From positions 310,001 through 374,000 of the forward strand of contig CM000693.1 in assembly GCA_000149225.2 (NCBI GenBank): DNA of 64,000 nt. Reading direction: 5' to 3'. Of the stretch, positions 18,448-29,472 are shown one piece after another. Origin of the DNA: Lachancea kluyveri NRRL Y-12651. Lineage: Eukaryota; Ascomycota; Saccharomycetes; Saccharomycetales; Saccharomycetaceae. Under the pieces are notes generated by a model, which saw only the letters and a list, made by a program, of their open reading frames with translations, did no database searches and was not told the DNA's origin. The position numbers and the translations under genes were made by a program. Within the stretch, counting starts at the first letter, position 1. Each line of letters starts with the position of its first letter.

Positions 18448-20022
18448 CTATTGGTTTAGGGGTTCAATTTTTAGCTTTAAATTCAAAGGACAAAGTGGGC
18501 CGGCTGGTGTCATTTTGTCCTTCCAGTCTGGTGCTAGGCGCCATTGGAATTGTGTTAGCATCTCTGCTACTGTAATCCTCAACTCAGTCAACGCTAATTT
18601 CTCGCCCAAACAGGCCCTACGGCCACCATGAAAGGCACTCATTGCACATGAGTTCTTAGAGTGTCTCCAGGTGTCCATAACTTCGTTATATGACAACCCC
18701 CATCGTTCTGGCCTGAACTCGTTGCTGTCATTACCCCATACGGTACGACTACGTCCAGTAGCATACACATTATATCCAACGTAAGAACCCTTAGGGATGA
18801 CTATGTCACGGCCTAAAACACAAGTTTTCGAGGTACATCTGTTGATGATTTGCCCCAATGGAGGGTACATTCTGATACATTCAAAGAAGAAAGCATTGAG
18901 AAGTGGTAACTCGTGTATTTCCGTCATGCTACAGGATCTCAGTTCTTCTCTTAACCTAACTTGCCACGTACTGTGATGTTTTGCCAACATGTATAATAAC
19001 GTGGTTAATAATAATTGCGGGTTTTCGTGACCAGCAACCATGATGATAACTATATTATCTGTCAACTGTTTTTCATTTAGCTTCTCCCTGTTGTAATTGC
19101 GTATCAATTCAGAAGACGCAAAAGATGTCTGCTCGTACAGGTAGTTATCCATCAAGTTTTCCCTGACTTGATCTACCAAGTTTTTACGAAACTTGCTTAC
19201 TTCTTCACGAGCACTTTGGCGTGATGGTAGAGGTAGCTTATCCAAAAAGGGAAAGTTCAAAAATAAGGGCTTAAAAACTTGCTTTTTGACGTATTTCAAT
19301 TGCTGATGGAGAGGAGCTTTGTCTTCGGTCAATGTTCCGAAATCGAAACCGAGTGCAACTTGTGAGATATTTGCCAATGTTAATCTCTGGATATAGTCCG
19401 CCATTTCCAAAGATGCAGATTGAGACAGTATTGATATGTTTGTATCATCGCACTCTGGTAAAGAGATGGCTTTATTTGAGCATGGTTCTTTTTTGCTTTT
19501 GTCCGAAAGTTTATTATAATTCAAGTTTTGGCCGCATTCTTTGTTTAGCTGTTCTTTAAGTAGAGAGCAAAACAATCTGGCATTTTCTACCATGGGTTTG
19601 TGATCAAAAAATTGCAAACCATTAGTTACAGAATTTCTGTATAATTTCCAAATTTTTCCGTGGGCACTGATAACATTATCGCCGGTATATTCAGCCATCA
19701 CGCTGTAAGGAATTTTCTTCTGATTCCCACTTTTGGCAAAAGTATCTTCCTCTTTAAACATTTGAGACAAATAAGTTGGTCTAGAGACCAAAATATTCCA
19801 ACGGGACCCGAAATAGATCTTTACGGCACCGTACTTTTCCAATGGTTCGGCCAAATATAACCTGAATATGTCTTCTTGATCTAAATCAAAAAAGGTGGTA
19901 AGGAAGGTGACATAAAACGGAATTGTAGGAATGTTATTAGGAAAGTTCCAAGGCGGCACAATTATCTTTAACGAAAATATCACTATTAATGTCAAAAAAC
20001 TTAATGCTATTGTAGTTATCAT
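18448..20022 (-). CDS. DIT2: Dit2 (CYP56), cytochrome P450 of dityrosine synthesis
   Basis: Dit2 oxidatively couples two N-formyl-tyrosines to bisformyl-dityrosine, the monomer of the outer spore-wall layer. The 524-residue protein has an N-terminal membrane anchor ([19 protein letters not shown]). It has a P450 I-helix region ([14 protein letters not shown]), the ExxR motif (ECIRMYPP) and the haem-binding loop [11 protein letters not shown], with the cysteine ligand near residue 471. The sequence is slightly longer than S. cerevisiae Dit2 (489) because of an insertion around residues 180-210. ATG at 20022-20020 is the first Met; upstream only TTG is in frame. Two Ndt80-type sites lie just upstream, and DIT1 is divergent. 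Confidence 0.96.
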   Translation of the reverse strand: MITTIALSFLTLIVIFSLKIIVPPWNFPNNIPTIPFYVTFLTTFFDLDQEDIFRLYLAEPLEKYGAVKIYFGSRWNILVSRPTYLSQMFKEEDTFAKSGNQKKIPYSVMAEYTGDNVISAHGKIWKLYRNSVTNGLQFFDHKPMVENARLFCSLLKEQLNKECGQNLNYNKLSDKSKKEPCSNKAISLPECDDTNISILSQSASLEMADYIQRLTLANISQVALGFDFGTLTEDKAPLHQQLKYVKKQVFKPLFLNFPFLDKLPLPSRQSAREEVSKFRKNLVDQVRENLMDNYLYEQTSFASSELIRNYNREKLNEKQLTDNIVIIMVAGHENPQLLLTTLLYMLAKHHSTWQVRLREELRSCSMTEIHELPLLNAFFFECIRMYPPLGQIINRCTSKTCVLGRDIVIPKGSYVGYNVYATGRSRTVWGNDSNEFRPERWGLSYNEVMDTWRHSKNSCAMSAFHGGRRACLGEKLALTELRITVAEMLTQFQWRLAPDWKDKMTPAGPLCPLNLKLKIEPLNQ

Positions 20023-20049
20023 TTTTGGGTAGAGGTATTGGTGTTCATG

Positions 20050-20058
20050 ATTTGTGAC
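20050..20058 (-). promoter_or_regulatory. Mid-sporulation element (Ndt80 site) 1, upstream of DIT2
   Basis: On the minus strand the site reads GTCACAAAT, an exact match to the Ndt80 consensus GNCRCAAAW. It is about 28 bp before the DIT2 ATG and so close that it may overlap the 5' UTR. Confidence 0.55.
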
Positions 20059-20107
20059 AGAGCTGGTATAAACCAAGTTTCATTTCTTGCGAAACTTTTT
20101 ATTTGTT

Positions 20108-20116
20108 TTTTGTGAC
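20108..20116 (-). promoter_or_regulatory. Mid-sporulation element (Ndt80 site) 2, upstream of DIT2
   Basis: On the minus strand the site reads GTCACAAAA, an exact match to the Ndt80 consensus GNCRCAAAW, about 86 bp before the DIT2 ATG. This is the expected control for a spore-wall gene. Confidence 0.7.
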
Positions 20117-21098
20117 GCGGCAGAATCGCTCAACGTGACAGAATAAAAGCAAACTGAGGTAAAAATGAGAGAAATTTGAGCAAAATTGGGCTTTCTAGCT
20201 ACAGTGAAATCCTGTTATAATAGGCATAGATGAATACTCTGTAGGAAACTTTTTTTTTCACCTATTTGCAGTAATACTTTGGTGATAACTTGTTGCAACC
20301 CGCTAATATATTGTATGTTAGATGGTAACGTCATTATGAAATAGAATTATACATACACTCAAAAACCAAGAAACGGTATCAATAGTCTCAGATATTTTCA
20401 TGAAAGGCTAAATTCCTGGAGCAATGTAGTACAAGTCTCATCCGCAGCGTAAACTATAAATAATTAGAAGAGTGCATATACAAAGAAGTTTACCAAACAA
20501 ATTATTTTACTATCAAGAATGATCTGCCACCAGTAATACTAAAGCTAGGGTATTATCTAAGAAGTTAAATTTAGTTGTATGTAGACTTAATTTAACTATG
20601 ATTAGCTTCAGGCTGTTTGGCTACCTCTGTTGCTCTGTGATTTTTTTTTCTTTTTTTGCTCATCTCTCTCTCTGTAAAGTATTGTTAGAACACTCCTACT
20701 TAGGTACACTCCTGAAATTTCTACTGAAACTATTACAGCTAAACAAAGGTAAATTTAAAAATACAAGAAACTTATCTGTACCAACAAAATTATCAGCAGT
20801 TTTTTTCTTCCCTACCTTATTCTAGAACATGTTTATCAGCTTACTATTTTCTAGGGTTCTAAATAACTTTACGTAAGCACTCTACTTTTTTTTGGCTAAA
20901 GAAAGTTAGCGTGTTACTTCTGGACTAAAATTTACTCGTACTTGCTCTGTAAGAGCAAACACAACAGGGAATAAAGTTTCCCGTTGCCTATTGGTATAAA
21001 TTATGGGCCTGGCAATGTGCCTTTTTCACTTGACTTTAGGAAATTTTAAATTAGTTCATTTTCAAAGCTAAAGTACTACACACAATTTGTTTTCCTAA

Positions 21099-22691
21099 AT
21101 GACTATACAATCATCTTTACCAGTCTATAATCGAAAAGACCACCCAGATGTTGATGTGGCTATTTCGCATGGCACTAATGACTTGTCTACATACAGCAAG
21201 TTTTTAGCCATATATACTAGGGATCCTGAAAGCTATAAACTTCATGCAATCCAAAATAAGCAGAATGCCAACTTTTCCACCGCTTGGAATGATTTTGTCA
21301 ACGTGTTAAGGTATAGAGCTCAAATCATCAAAAAGAAAAATGACATTGTCGAGCACGTGATTGAAGCCTGCGATGCAGACATTTTTACAAAGTTAAATGG
21401 GATCCCGATCAAGGTTTCTGAATATCAGCGCAGGGATGAAACACAGATCCGTGGAGTTATCACCACAATTGAGAATGAGAACAAATTCAACGATTGGTTC
21501 ATTGGACACATTTTGGATCAGGCTAGGTTGCATTTGAATGAGATCCCAACCAAGGTTCATGACAGACCATATGACAGTTTGTTTACGGATTATTTTGCAA
21601 ACTACTTGAAGAATACTACGGCAGCTGATGAGTGGGATCTGGGCGGACGTGAACACTTTATTGAGCGTGTTAGGTATTTCACTGACAGGTACTTAAGAAT
21701 TGAGTGTATCTTGCCAGCTTTTCCTTGCAAGTCCTCTAATGTTCAAAAAGTTCACGGCTGCACTCCTGATAAAGGTGAAGAGCTGGCTTTGAGAAGATTG
21801 ATCAGCGTTATTCAGGAAGTTGAAAAATTTTATCCACCCGGTATGAAAGTTTGGATTGTAAGTGACGGACACGTCTTCAGTGACTGTATCGGGGTTGATG
21901 ATGACGTTGTCGACAGCTACACCGTCAGATTACACGAGCTTTACCAAAAAATTGCAATTCCAGGTGTTGATGCCATTGGTTTCTGTGGTTTGAAAGACTT
22001 ATTTTTTGATGGAGATACTACGTCCAACTTCGATAAGAAATTGGTTGATGGAGTGACCTTGGAACATCACACTGGTTCCAAAATCACTGAGGACTCTGAA
22101 CTATCGAGAATGATTTTGATGAAAGGCTGTGATACTGATGATGGTAGATTGAGAAAGCAGATTTTGATTGCAGGTCACCCACGGTTACACCTCTTTAGAG
22201 GCTTTTCCAGGTTTATGATGGAGGATTTGTGTTTGTTGCCTCATTTTCAGAATATGTCTAGAAAGCAGTTCAAGAAAATTGTCTCTAAGGTTGCCTTCGA
22301 GATGATTAAGCGAAATGATGCATACTCTAACCTGGTTGAGCTAGCCTTTCCTCATCATATGAGATTGTCCATTCATGCGCATACGAACAGTGGACCTAAA
22401 TTCGGTATCAAAATTATTTCTCATGAACAATGTAAGACCGTCAAGTCGTTAGACAGCAATGAAGAGCCTGAGTTTGAAGACTTGTTACACATTCCTACAC
22501 CATGGCACAATTGTGTGATCAAGTTGGAAGAAAGTGACCAATATTACTTGGTTAAATCTAAAATTGTTGCAGATGCCATTAAGAATGGCCTCTATGAAGG
22601 CAAATGGAGAGACACCTCGATCAGCGATGGGGAAGGTGGACACTTCATAATTAAGAAGAGGGCTACTACTTCAGATTGGGAATCTGTTTAA
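21099..22691 (+). CDS. DIT1: Dit1, dityrosine biosynthesis enzyme
   Basis: Dit1 catalyses the first step of spore-wall dityrosine synthesis, giving N-formyl-tyrosine in the prospore cytoplasm; it belongs to the PvcA/isocyanide-synthase-like Dit1 family. The 530-residue protein is close to the S. cerevisiae length (536). The core runs from FPCKSSNVQKVHGCTPDKGEE (about 206-226) through VWIVSDGHVFSDCIGV to the C-terminal IHAHTNSGPKFGIKI and LLHIPTPWHNCVI blocks. It is divergent from DIT2 and convergent with RPB7. Confidence 0.96.
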   Translation: MTIQSSLPVYNRKDHPDVDVAISHGTNDLSTYSKFLAIYTRDPESYKLHAIQNKQNANFSTAWNDFVNVLRYRAQIIKKKNDIVEHVIEACDADIFTKLNGIPIKVSEYQRRDETQIRGVITTIENENKFNDWFIGHILDQARLHLNEIPTKVHDRPYDSLFTDYFANYLKNTTAADEWDLGGREHFIERVRYFTDRYLRIECILPAFPCKSSNVQKVHGCTPDKGEELALRRLISVIQEVEKFYPPGMKVWIVSDGHVFSDCIGVDDDVVDSYTVRLHELYQKIAIPGVDAIGFCGLKDLFFDGDTTSNFDKKLVDGVTLEHHTGSKITEDSELSRMILMKGCDTDDGRLRKQILIAGHPRLHLFRGFSRFMMEDLCLLPHFQNMSRKQFKKIVSKVAFEMIKRNDAYSNLVELAFPHHMRLSIHAHTNSGPKFGIKIISHEQCKTVKSLDSNEEPEFEDLLHIPTPWHNCVIKLEESDQYYLVKSKIVADAIKNGLYEGKWRDTSISDGEGGHFIIKKRATTSDWESV

Positions 22692-23192
22692 GGAATCTGT
22701 TAAAACAGCCAAATATGTTCGTCGAGTTACTTTTTTCTGTTTTTTTTTCTATACCGTGATTTTTGAATTTTATCTCTTTGTTATACCCTATGTCTTTACG
22801 CTTTAGGCATTATATACCCTCAGAGCAAGTTCGTATGTATACCTTCTTGAGTAATTGTGTTTAAACTTATCTATTAGAGATAAGCTCTAATTTGCATGCT
22901 CTCTTTTTCCAAGCGGCAAGGAATTGTTAGTGTCTGTGAGCTAGTATAAAATAGAGCGTTTTCTAAACATACCTATATTATTTGTTTCTTCCACCGTTTC
23001 CGATTTTTTTCGTTGAAGTACACAGGATATCTGGTTTTAGCCTCAAAAAACCTCTCTCACTTGTACTTCCACGAAAGCTTGCTGAAAACTGTTGCCTCTT
23101 TCTCACGAGTTTGCATTTATTTCGTAAGCTTCCTAATGTACATAGTAATAAAACATGGGGTTACAGTAGCTGGTGTAGTCTAGCTACTCTGT
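22692..23192. other. Convergent 3' region between DIT1 and RPB7 (501 bp)
   Basis: No gene is supported. The interval contains T-rich tracts, TATA-like sequence, a CTTATCT/AGATAAG inverted repeat near 22867-22884 and a 7-bp hairpin next to the RPB7 stop. It is long for a convergent yeast interval, but I find no ncRNA signature. Confidence 0.5.
23165..23188. terminator. Hairpin immediately downstream of RPB7
   Basis: AGTAGCT (23165-23171) and AGCTACT (23182-23188) form a perfect 7-bp stem with a 10-nt loop, ending a few bases after the RPB7 stop codon. Its position suggests a 3' UTR structure; a role in termination is only a guess. Confidence 0.3.
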
Positions 23193-23708
23193 TCAAATCA
23201 CACCTAAATAATCCTCCTTTATACTACCAATAGCATAGATAGAGTTGACTTCACTTCTAGCACCAACAATCTTTAATCTGACTCTACTACCTTTCGTGAT
23301 AATCTGCTCAGAACTTTGATAGGATGGAGGATTAGATCCGCTATTGTAGGTCAAGTCTTCAGGCATCAAAAATGGAGACACGAATACTGATAAAGGACCG
23401 ACGTCCACTTCGAAACCTAAGTTGGTACAGCTGGACACGATGCCGTCAACAACTTCACCTTTAAATGGTTTCCAAACAACAGCACGATATTTTACCGTGA
23501 ACTCAGCAGAACCGTCACTTGGCAAGATTCTGCCGCGCTCAATTTCAATGTTTTCACAATCTAGCACACAAAGGATGTAGCCAAACTTACCAGTACAAGT
23601 ACCTTCTACCTCTTGTAGTAGCTTGGTTTTCAAATACTTTCTCATCTGAGGGCCAAAGTAAGATGGGTGAAGCGTGATATTTAGTGAAAGATCCTTAAAG
23701 AAAAACAT
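23193..23708 (-). CDS. RPB7: Rpb7, RNA polymerase II stalk subunit
   Basis: Rpb7 pairs with Rpb4 to form the stalk of RNA polymerase II, which contacts nascent RNA and initiation factors and also follows mRNAs to the cytoplasm. The 171-residue protein equals the S. cerevisiae length. The N-terminal RNP-like domain starts [19 protein letters not shown]. The C-terminal S1/OB domain follows from about residue 80 ([17 protein letters not shown]) and ends [10 protein letters not shown]. The start is unambiguous. Confidence 0.98.
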   Translation of the reverse strand: MFFFKDLSLNITLHPSYFGPQMRKYLKTKLLQEVEGTCTGKFGYILCVLDCENIEIERGRILPSDGSAEFTVKYRAVVWKPFKGEVVDGIVSSCTNLGFEVDVGPLSVFVSPFLMPEDLTYNSGSNPPSYQSSEQIITKGSRVRLKIVGARSEVNSIYAIGSIKEDYLGVI

Positions 23709-24689
23709 TTGTGGTTGATTACCTGTTTTAATCGCTCTTGCAGTATAAAGTTGTCAATCTATAGCTTTCCGTTTTTCATATCTAATCACGAGTTGAAGCT
23801 TTATTTGTTATTCTAAAATTTTTCAAAAAGTTCAATAGCTTGCGATTGTGACGTATATGGTGATGTGTATAAAGGAACGAATTATCAGGACGCATCAAAG
23901 CTTTCGGTGGAAATAGAGCCTTGGAATTGGTTCTCTTGACCGTTTTTTTCCTTTTTGTAAGACTCCTTTTTAGTGCACCACCTACTTAGCTTATTTTTAT
24001 CCTCTTTTCTTTGGATGTGGCGAATAAACAAAATTAGGGAAAGTACGTGATGATTTGGCGTGGTTTCATAGATTGTGCTGAACTACTTCATCCTTCGGTC
24101 ATTTCAATTAAGTAAAAGTAACTGTTGCTGTCCCATTTTTTTTTTTTATATATACGTTTTTGTACAAAACATTGTTTTATAATAAGCTTTTTACTGACTG
24201 CAAACATGAAATTTTGACAGAGACCAAGAAAAGCTATGTGTACAAGACTCCACTTACTGTACTTTAGTCGCTCAAACGTGTTTTACTTACACGTCATAAG
24301 AATTTCACAGAACCGGCTTACGCTTACAAATAAATTCTTTAGTTCTCTATCGTTAGTTTTAATATCAGTGGTAAATGAAACTACTTGTTTTTCTTTTATA
24401 GATTCTTGACAGCTTTTTCCACTACAGAAAAAAAAAATCGAAGAGTAGCAAACCTAAATACGTTATCTATTCCTACCCCAAAGAACGATACTTGAAACCA
24501 TACAGCATTAAAACTCCTTTTGCTAACCATCATTTCAGGTAATCTCTTTTCTATCTGGCATCCAAGACGTATATTCGGGTAATTATAAATGTCATTATAT
24601 ACGCATTGAAAATTTTTCTTTTCAACATCTCTTACATTGATCAAACCTCAAGTCAAACAATCACCTTTAGAACTCAAAATAGCATCCAG
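23709..24689. other. Divergent promoter region between RPB7 and MRPL23 (981 bp)
   Basis: An unusually long interval for two small housekeeping genes. It holds T-rich tracts, a TATATATA stretch near 24150 and an AATTTT palindrome close to MRPL23. A C-box-like GTGATGA at 24047 lacks a matching D-box at snoRNA distance. ORFs here (for example 82 codons on the minus strand at 24396-24644) do not look like proteins. I see no supported gene. Confidence 0.5.
24607..24618. promoter_or_regulatory. AATTTT/RRPE-type element upstream of MRPL23
   Basis: TGAAAATTTTTC lies 72 bp before the MRPL23 ATG. This AATTTT element is known to mark mitochondrial ribosomal protein genes in yeasts that diverged before the genome duplication. 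Confidence 0.65.
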
Positions 24690-25175
24690 ATGTCCCAAAA
24701 ACTTGGTCATACAGGTCTCTCATTTGCTCGCCTTTGGCACCATGTTGATGTAGCTCAAGATAAGAGAACTTTGGGTAGACTAGCCTCTTCTGTTGCCCTG
24801 ACATTGATGGGAAAACACAAACCAGTATACCACCCTTCTCAAGATTGTGGTGACTATGTTGTTGTCACTAATTGTCAGAACTTACGTGTGACTGGTAAGA
24901 AATTCCAACAGAAGACTTATTGGTCCCATTCCACCAAGCCTGGCCATTTAAAATTGAATACCATGGAAACTGTTGCTGCTAATAAAGGGTACGGTGAAAT
25001 CCTGAAGAAGGCCGTTAGCGGTATGCTGCCAAAAAACAAATTGCGTAAAGCAAGATTGGAGAGGTTAAAAGTTTTTGATAGCAGTGAAAACCCCTACAGC
25101 AACAATATTACCGCTTATGTTGATCAACAGCCGGTTGTTTTGAAAAAGTTAGAGGAGTTGGAAGCTAATAATTGA
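24690..25175 (+). CDS. MRPL23: Mrpl23, mitochondrial ribosomal protein uL13m
   Basis: This is the uL13-family protein of the mitochondrial large ribosomal subunit. The 161-residue product (S. cerevisiae 163) begins [20 protein letters not shown]. It carries the L13 signature region [18 protein letters not shown] (about residues 45-62), [10 protein letters not shown], and the [19 protein letters not shown] block. ATG at 24690 is the first in-frame Met and aligns with the family N-terminus; the 28 in-frame codons before it have no ATG. Confidence 0.96.
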   Translation: MSQKLGHTGLSFARLWHHVDVAQDKRTLGRLASSVALTLMGKHKPVYHPSQDCGDYVVVTNCQNLRVTGKKFQQKTYWSHSTKPGHLKLNTMETVAANKGYGEILKKAVSGMLPKNKLRKARLERLKVFDSSENPYSNNITAYVDQQPVVLKKLEELEANN

Positions 25176-25363
25176 TTTCTCAATAGTGAAATCAAAAGAT
25201 GCATTTACCACACCTTGTATATAGTCAAATAGTATTTTATATTAAACCCCCCTCCACTCAAAACTTTTGAAGAAAAAAAAAAAGCTCTTGATATTTACGT
25301 AATCATCACTTCAGAACACTATAATACATAACAGAAAGGGGAAAGATACTAAAAATACTCATC

Positions 25364-28300
25364 CTAAAAATCTCTCGAGCGGTCAGTGTATAGACGTGGT
25401 GCAATATTCATTGCCATTAGTTCCTGGAATAACAACTTTGCAGCATATGGAATATGAACCTGATATATGTCAATCTTGTTCTTACAACCACGGCACTCAA
25501 ACTGGTTGTGTTTCAACTTTGCCACAACGGTCATCAAACCACAAATACCACATATGTGGACTCTGAAAGCATCAGAAGCTTCCATCAGTCTTTCTTTCAG
25601 GAACGCAGCCGCACCATGGGCAATCATACAGTCACGTTCCATTTCACCAAATCTCAAACCACCATCCCTTGATCTACCTTCCACAGGTTGTCTAGTTAGC
25701 ACTTGGACTGGACCACGTGCTCTTGCATGAATCTTGTCATCAACCATGTGCCTCAAACGTTGGTAGTAAGTAGGGCCAAAAAAGATTTGTGCCATCAACT
25801 TTTTACCCGTGTGTCCATTGTACATAACTTCAAAACCACGGGATTGGTAACCATGGTCACGTAATAGTCTAGAAATACCATCAACAGTGATATCTGTAAA
25901 TGGGGAAGCATCACCCTCATTACCAGACAAAGCCGCAACCTTACTCAACAAACATTCAATTAAATGCGCGACAGTCATACGAGATGGAATGGCATGTGGG
26001 TTGATAATTAAGTCAGGCACAACACCTTCAGATGTAAATGGCATATCTTCCCTACGATAGGTAATACCAATTGTACCCTTTTGACCGTGACGGGATGCAA
26101 ATTTGTCACCAATCTGTGGAACCTTGGTGGTTCTAACACGGACTTTAACAAATTTCAACCCCTCTTGGTTAGTAGTAATCAAAACTTGATCTACAATACC
26201 GTTTTCGGTACTTCTCAATGGCGTGGAAGCATCACGTTTCGAGTGGAAAGCAGTCCTCTGGCCTAATTCTTCCGCGTCGGGTGGAATTGGTGTAGTCTTA
26301 CCAATAATCATGTCATCACCGGAAACTCTAACACCAGGTGCAATTAACCCATCGTCATCTAACTTATCGTATGTACCATGCTTCATTCTCAAAGTGTTTG
26401 TACGTTGTGGCTTTTCAAAAGACTCGGTAATAGACATACCGATTCTCTTTTCCTGATCCATGTAGGACCTGAAAAACAGAGATCTGAATAAACCTCTGTC
26501 GATGGACGATTGATTCATAATCATGGAATCTTCTTGGTTATAACCGGAATAACATGCAATAGCAACGATGGCATTTTGACCAGCTGGCAATTCTCTGAAC
26601 TTTAAGTATTCCATTGCACGGGTGGTACCTAGTGGCTTCTGTGGGTAGTACAAGATGTTAGCCATAGTATCCATACGAACGTTGTAGTTGGTTAAAAACA
26701 CACCCATGGCTTGTTTACCCATTGCAGATTGGTAAGTATTACGAGGTGATTGATTATGATCTGGGAATGGAATAATAGATGCAGCAACACCCAAAATCAT
26801 AGAAGGATGAATTTCACAGTGTGTAAATGTGTTTGAATGATGGATGGCCTTGATACGTCTTGCAGGATCTAATTCATCTTCTGGATCCACCGACTCGATG
26901 TTCGGATCTAAATCTTCATGTTGCATAGCAATCAAAATGGTTTCCTCTTCTTCTGCATCGATATATTCGACTAAACCATCGTTTAGTAAAGAGGACCACG
27001 TATAATTTAAATCTTCGTCCTCGAAGCCACCCTCAATGTCTTGATATTCTGTTAGCATTAACTTTCTAACATGTCCTTTTTTAACTTTCAGCTCTTTTGT
27101 ACCAGTTTCTTCGTTTTCATCGACAATAAACAATGGTCTGTAAACTCTACCAGCATCCGTAGAAATTTTTAGTTCCTTTTCACGAATGTCTCTGACAATG
27201 GAAACTTCTGATGTAATATCACCCTTTCTTCTTAACTTCCTAATTGTATCGACCAATTTAGCAGGGTTCCTGTGAATACCATGCCAGACACCGTTGACAA
27301 AAACTCTAGTGGCATCTGGAGACTGGTGAGGAACGTAGTCTTCCAATGGTTCCATACCCCATTCGTTCAAAAAGGTAATAATCGGCAACGGATCGGTACC
27401 GACAGAAATACATGACATCAAAGACAAGTTTTTGACTAAACCACATGCTTGACCTTCTGGAGTTTCTGCAGGACAAACCAGCCCCCAATGAGTATTATGC
27501 AATTGACGAGGTTTAGCCAATTTACCATCACGACCAATAGGAGTATTTGTTCTTCTCAAATGTGATAGTGTAGAGGAATAAGTATACCTATTCAAAACTT
27601 GAGAAACACCTGCCCTAGATGTCATGGCCTTCTTTTGTTCACCCCAGTTACCAGTAGCCAAGGCGTACTTCAAACCTGCAGTAATTGTAGTAGCTTTTAC
27701 AGCCAACTTCAAGTTGAAATCCTTGGCTTCTTCAACAGATCTTTGCATAAAACGTAAAATATCTCTCGTTAATTTTCTGAACAAGGCCTTGAAAAGTTGA
27801 GCTAACAATGGACCAGCCAAATCCAATCTTTTCTTACCGAAATGATCACGGTCATCTTGGTCCTTACGATCCAAAGCACACAGTAGCAAACGATTAATCA
27901 TATAGCCCAAAAAGAAGGCTTTCCTACTTTCAAAACCTTCCAATTGAGTAATATGTGGTAGAAATTCCTTCTGTAAAATATCTTTGGCATATTGAATTCT
28001 TTTTTCCTTTTTGATACCTAATGCAGTACCACGACGACCGATGAAATCTAACGCAGTTTCACGATCCTGAATAACAAAACCTTCCTCGACACAGGGCTTC
28101 AGCATTTCTAGCATTTGCCAATCGTTCACGTCATAGCAAATATGTTCCAAAATTTCACCATCGGGAATGATACCCAAAGCTCTAAAAATGATTACAATAG
28201 GAATGTCTTGTTTAATGTATGGTAAAGTCGCCTTGATGGTTCTCGAAGCATTCCCCTCACGACCATACAGTTTGACCTGTAATGTACTGATGAACCTGGA

Positions 28301-29026
28301 ACCCTTTTCCAAGGCGGATCTAATCTCTGCAACGTGGGAGATCGGAGAAGGTGCAGATTTTTTAAAAACTTGGACAATATTACCGGCAGAACGTTCCTGG
28401 GCGATCAGAACCTTTTCTGACCCATTTATAATAAAATAACCACCCATATCAAACGGACATTCCTTCAGTCTGTACAAATCACTTTCGGTTAAATCATCCA
28501 GTAAACAATACTTGGATCTAAGCATTATCGGAACACGACCAATGAAAATCTTACTTTCATCGGAGTCTTCGCTCTCCTCTTGGATAACTTCGTATTTTAG
28601 GTCTCTGCCCGGGATATCGACTGCCTCGTAGGTTCTCTTTCTGATTTCAACAAAAAGACCAGATGCATAAGTCAAGTTACGCAAACGGGCCTCTTGGGGA
28701 TACATAGCATGGGAAACACCATCTGACTCAGTCATTGATGGTTTGGCCAAATAAATTTTACCAAAACTAATCTCATACTTCCTACTGATGTTGTCAGATT
28801 CGGTTGTGTGCTGTGCCAACTGTTCCAAAATTAAAGTTGAATCTTCTAGAATTAGATCCTGGATGGTGTAATTGATGAATTGATTAAATGAGTCCAATTG
28901 TTGAGACACAAGACCTTTCTCACGAAAAAACGCAGAGATGACAGTCCAAGAATCCTCTGCGGTGATTGGGGCATCATCCTCCTCGTACGTATACGGATCT
29001 TCGTCGTAGTAATCTTCGGTAGACAT
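25364..29026 (-). CDS. RPB2: Rpb2, second-largest RNA polymerase II subunit
   Basis: Rpb2 forms half of the RNA polymerase II cleft and contributes to the active site with Rpb1. The 1220-residue protein (S. cerevisiae 1224) is intact. Visible landmarks are the acidic N-terminus, the fork region [19 protein letters not shown] (about 505-525), [14 protein letters not shown], and the hybrid-binding/active-site block [14 protein letters not shown]. The C-terminal clamp zinc site has cysteines in CGICGL and CRGCKN (about 1159-1182), and the protein ends [10 protein letters not shown]. Only one gene lies between it and RPB7. Confidence 0.99.
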   Translation of the reverse strand: MSTEDYYDEDPYTYEEDDAPITAEDSWTVISAFFREKGLVSQQLDSFNQFINYTIQDLILEDSTLILEQLAQHTTESDNISRKYEISFGKIYLAKPSMTESDGVSHAMYPQEARLRNLTYASGLFVEIRKRTYEAVDIPGRDLKYEVIQEESEDSDESKIFIGRVPIMLRSKYCLLDDLTESDLYRLKECPFDMGGYFIINGSEKVLIAQERSAGNIVQVFKKSAPSPISHVAEIRSALEKGSRFISTLQVKLYGREGNASRTIKATLPYIKQDIPIVIIFRALGIIPDGEILEHICYDVNDWQMLEMLKPCVEEGFVIQDRETALDFIGRRGTALGIKKEKRIQYAKDILQKEFLPHITQLEGFESRKAFFLGYMINRLLLCALDRKDQDDRDHFGKKRLDLAGPLLAQLFKALFRKLTRDILRFMQRSVEEAKDFNLKLAVKATTITAGLKYALATGNWGEQKKAMTSRAGVSQVLNRYTYSSTLSHLRRTNTPIGRDGKLAKPRQLHNTHWGLVCPAETPEGQACGLVKNLSLMSCISVGTDPLPIITFLNEWGMEPLEDYVPHQSPDATRVFVNGVWHGIHRNPAKLVDTIRKLRRKGDITSEVSIVRDIREKELKISTDAGRVYRPLFIVDENEETGTKELKVKKGHVRKLMLTEYQDIEGGFEDEDLNYTWSSLLNDGLVEYIDAEEEETILIAMQHEDLDPNIESVDPEDELDPARRIKAIHHSNTFTHCEIHPSMILGVAASIIPFPDHNQSPRNTYQSAMGKQAMGVFLTNYNVRMDTMANILYYPQKPLGTTRAMEYLKFRELPAGQNAIVAIACYSGYNQEDSMIMNQSSIDRGLFRSLFFRSYMDQEKRIGMSITESFEKPQRTNTLRMKHGTYDKLDDDGLIAPGVRVSGDDMIIGKTTPIPPDAEELGQRTAFHSKRDASTPLRSTENGIVDQVLITTNQEGLKFVKVRVRTTKVPQIGDKFASRHGQKGTIGITYRREDMPFTSEGVVPDLIINPHAIPSRMTVAHLIECLLSKVAALSGNEGDASPFTDITVDGISRLLRDHGYQSRGFEVMYNGHTGKKLMAQIFFGPTYYQRLRHMVDDKIHARARGPVQVLTRQPVEGRSRDGGLRFGEMERDCMIAHGAAAFLKERLMEASDAFRVHICGICGLMTVVAKLKHNQFECRGCKNKIDIYQVHIPYAAKLLFQELMAMNIAPRLYTDRSRDF

Positions 29027-29279
29027 GATAAATGCTCGCTGAGTTTATGCGTAATTCAAACTTTAAACAAACGAAATAAAAATAATGAGACAAACAGGAA
29101 ACTTATTAGCGTACGTGAAACGTTTGTAGTGCGTTTTTTTTGTTTTTGATATAGTACAGGACAAAAGAGGGGTAGAGAGGGTGAGAAAGCAGTGAGCTAA
29201 AGAACAGTCTATCCGTCTCCTCAGATAGATCGATGCCAAAGGTTGAGCTGTCTATAGTGTAACGAGTGTTGATTGAGGT

Positions 29280-29391
29280 TTTGCCACCGAGCGAGTGCTG
29301 AAAATTTTCTCAAACAACAAGCCGGGTAATACTTTACATGTAGCAGCGTCGTTTTGCGACGTAAGATAATGAATTTTGAGGAAAAATTTTC
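29280..29391. promoter_or_regulatory. RPB2/MRP20 divergent promoter: PACE-like, Reb1-like and two AATTTT elements
   Basis: Within the 446-bp interval between the two divergent starts lie TTTGCCACC (29280-29288, an exact PACE on the minus strand), TGAAAATTTTC (29299-29309), CGGGTAA (29323-29329, Reb1 core) and GAAAAATTTTC (29381-29391, 82 bp before the MRP20 ATG). Which gene each site serves cannot be told from sequence. Confidence 0.6.
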
Positions 29392-29472
29392 AGCTGTTCT
29401 TTTTTATAGGAATGGGAGTCTGAGGGGGAGATATATCAATCAATTGATCGTACTCCATCCGACATAGCAGCG

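Larger units (their letters stand above)
20023..21098. other. DIT2/DIT1 divergent promoter region (1.08 kb)
   Basis: In S. cerevisiae the DIT1-DIT2 interval holds mid-sporulation activation sites and a negative regulatory element active in vegetative cells. Here the interval is AT-rich, with two Ndt80-type sites near DIT2. A 75-codon ATG frame at 20598-20825 is hydrophobic and Leu-rich, matches nothing I know and I do not call it a gene. I could not locate a clear counterpart of the negative element by eye. Confidence 0.6.

Noticed and set aside
20598-20825. 75-codon hydrophobic frame in the DIT1/DIT2 interval
   Set aside because: Composition follows the T-rich DNA, there is no homologue I know of, and the interval is a known regulatory region in S. 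cerevisiae.
24047-24081. C-box-like GTGATGA followed by CTGA, suggesting a C/D snoRNA
   Set aside because: Only about 30 nt separate the boxes, the next CTGA is about 150 nt away and no terminal stem pairs across it. Both motifs are short enough to occur by chance.
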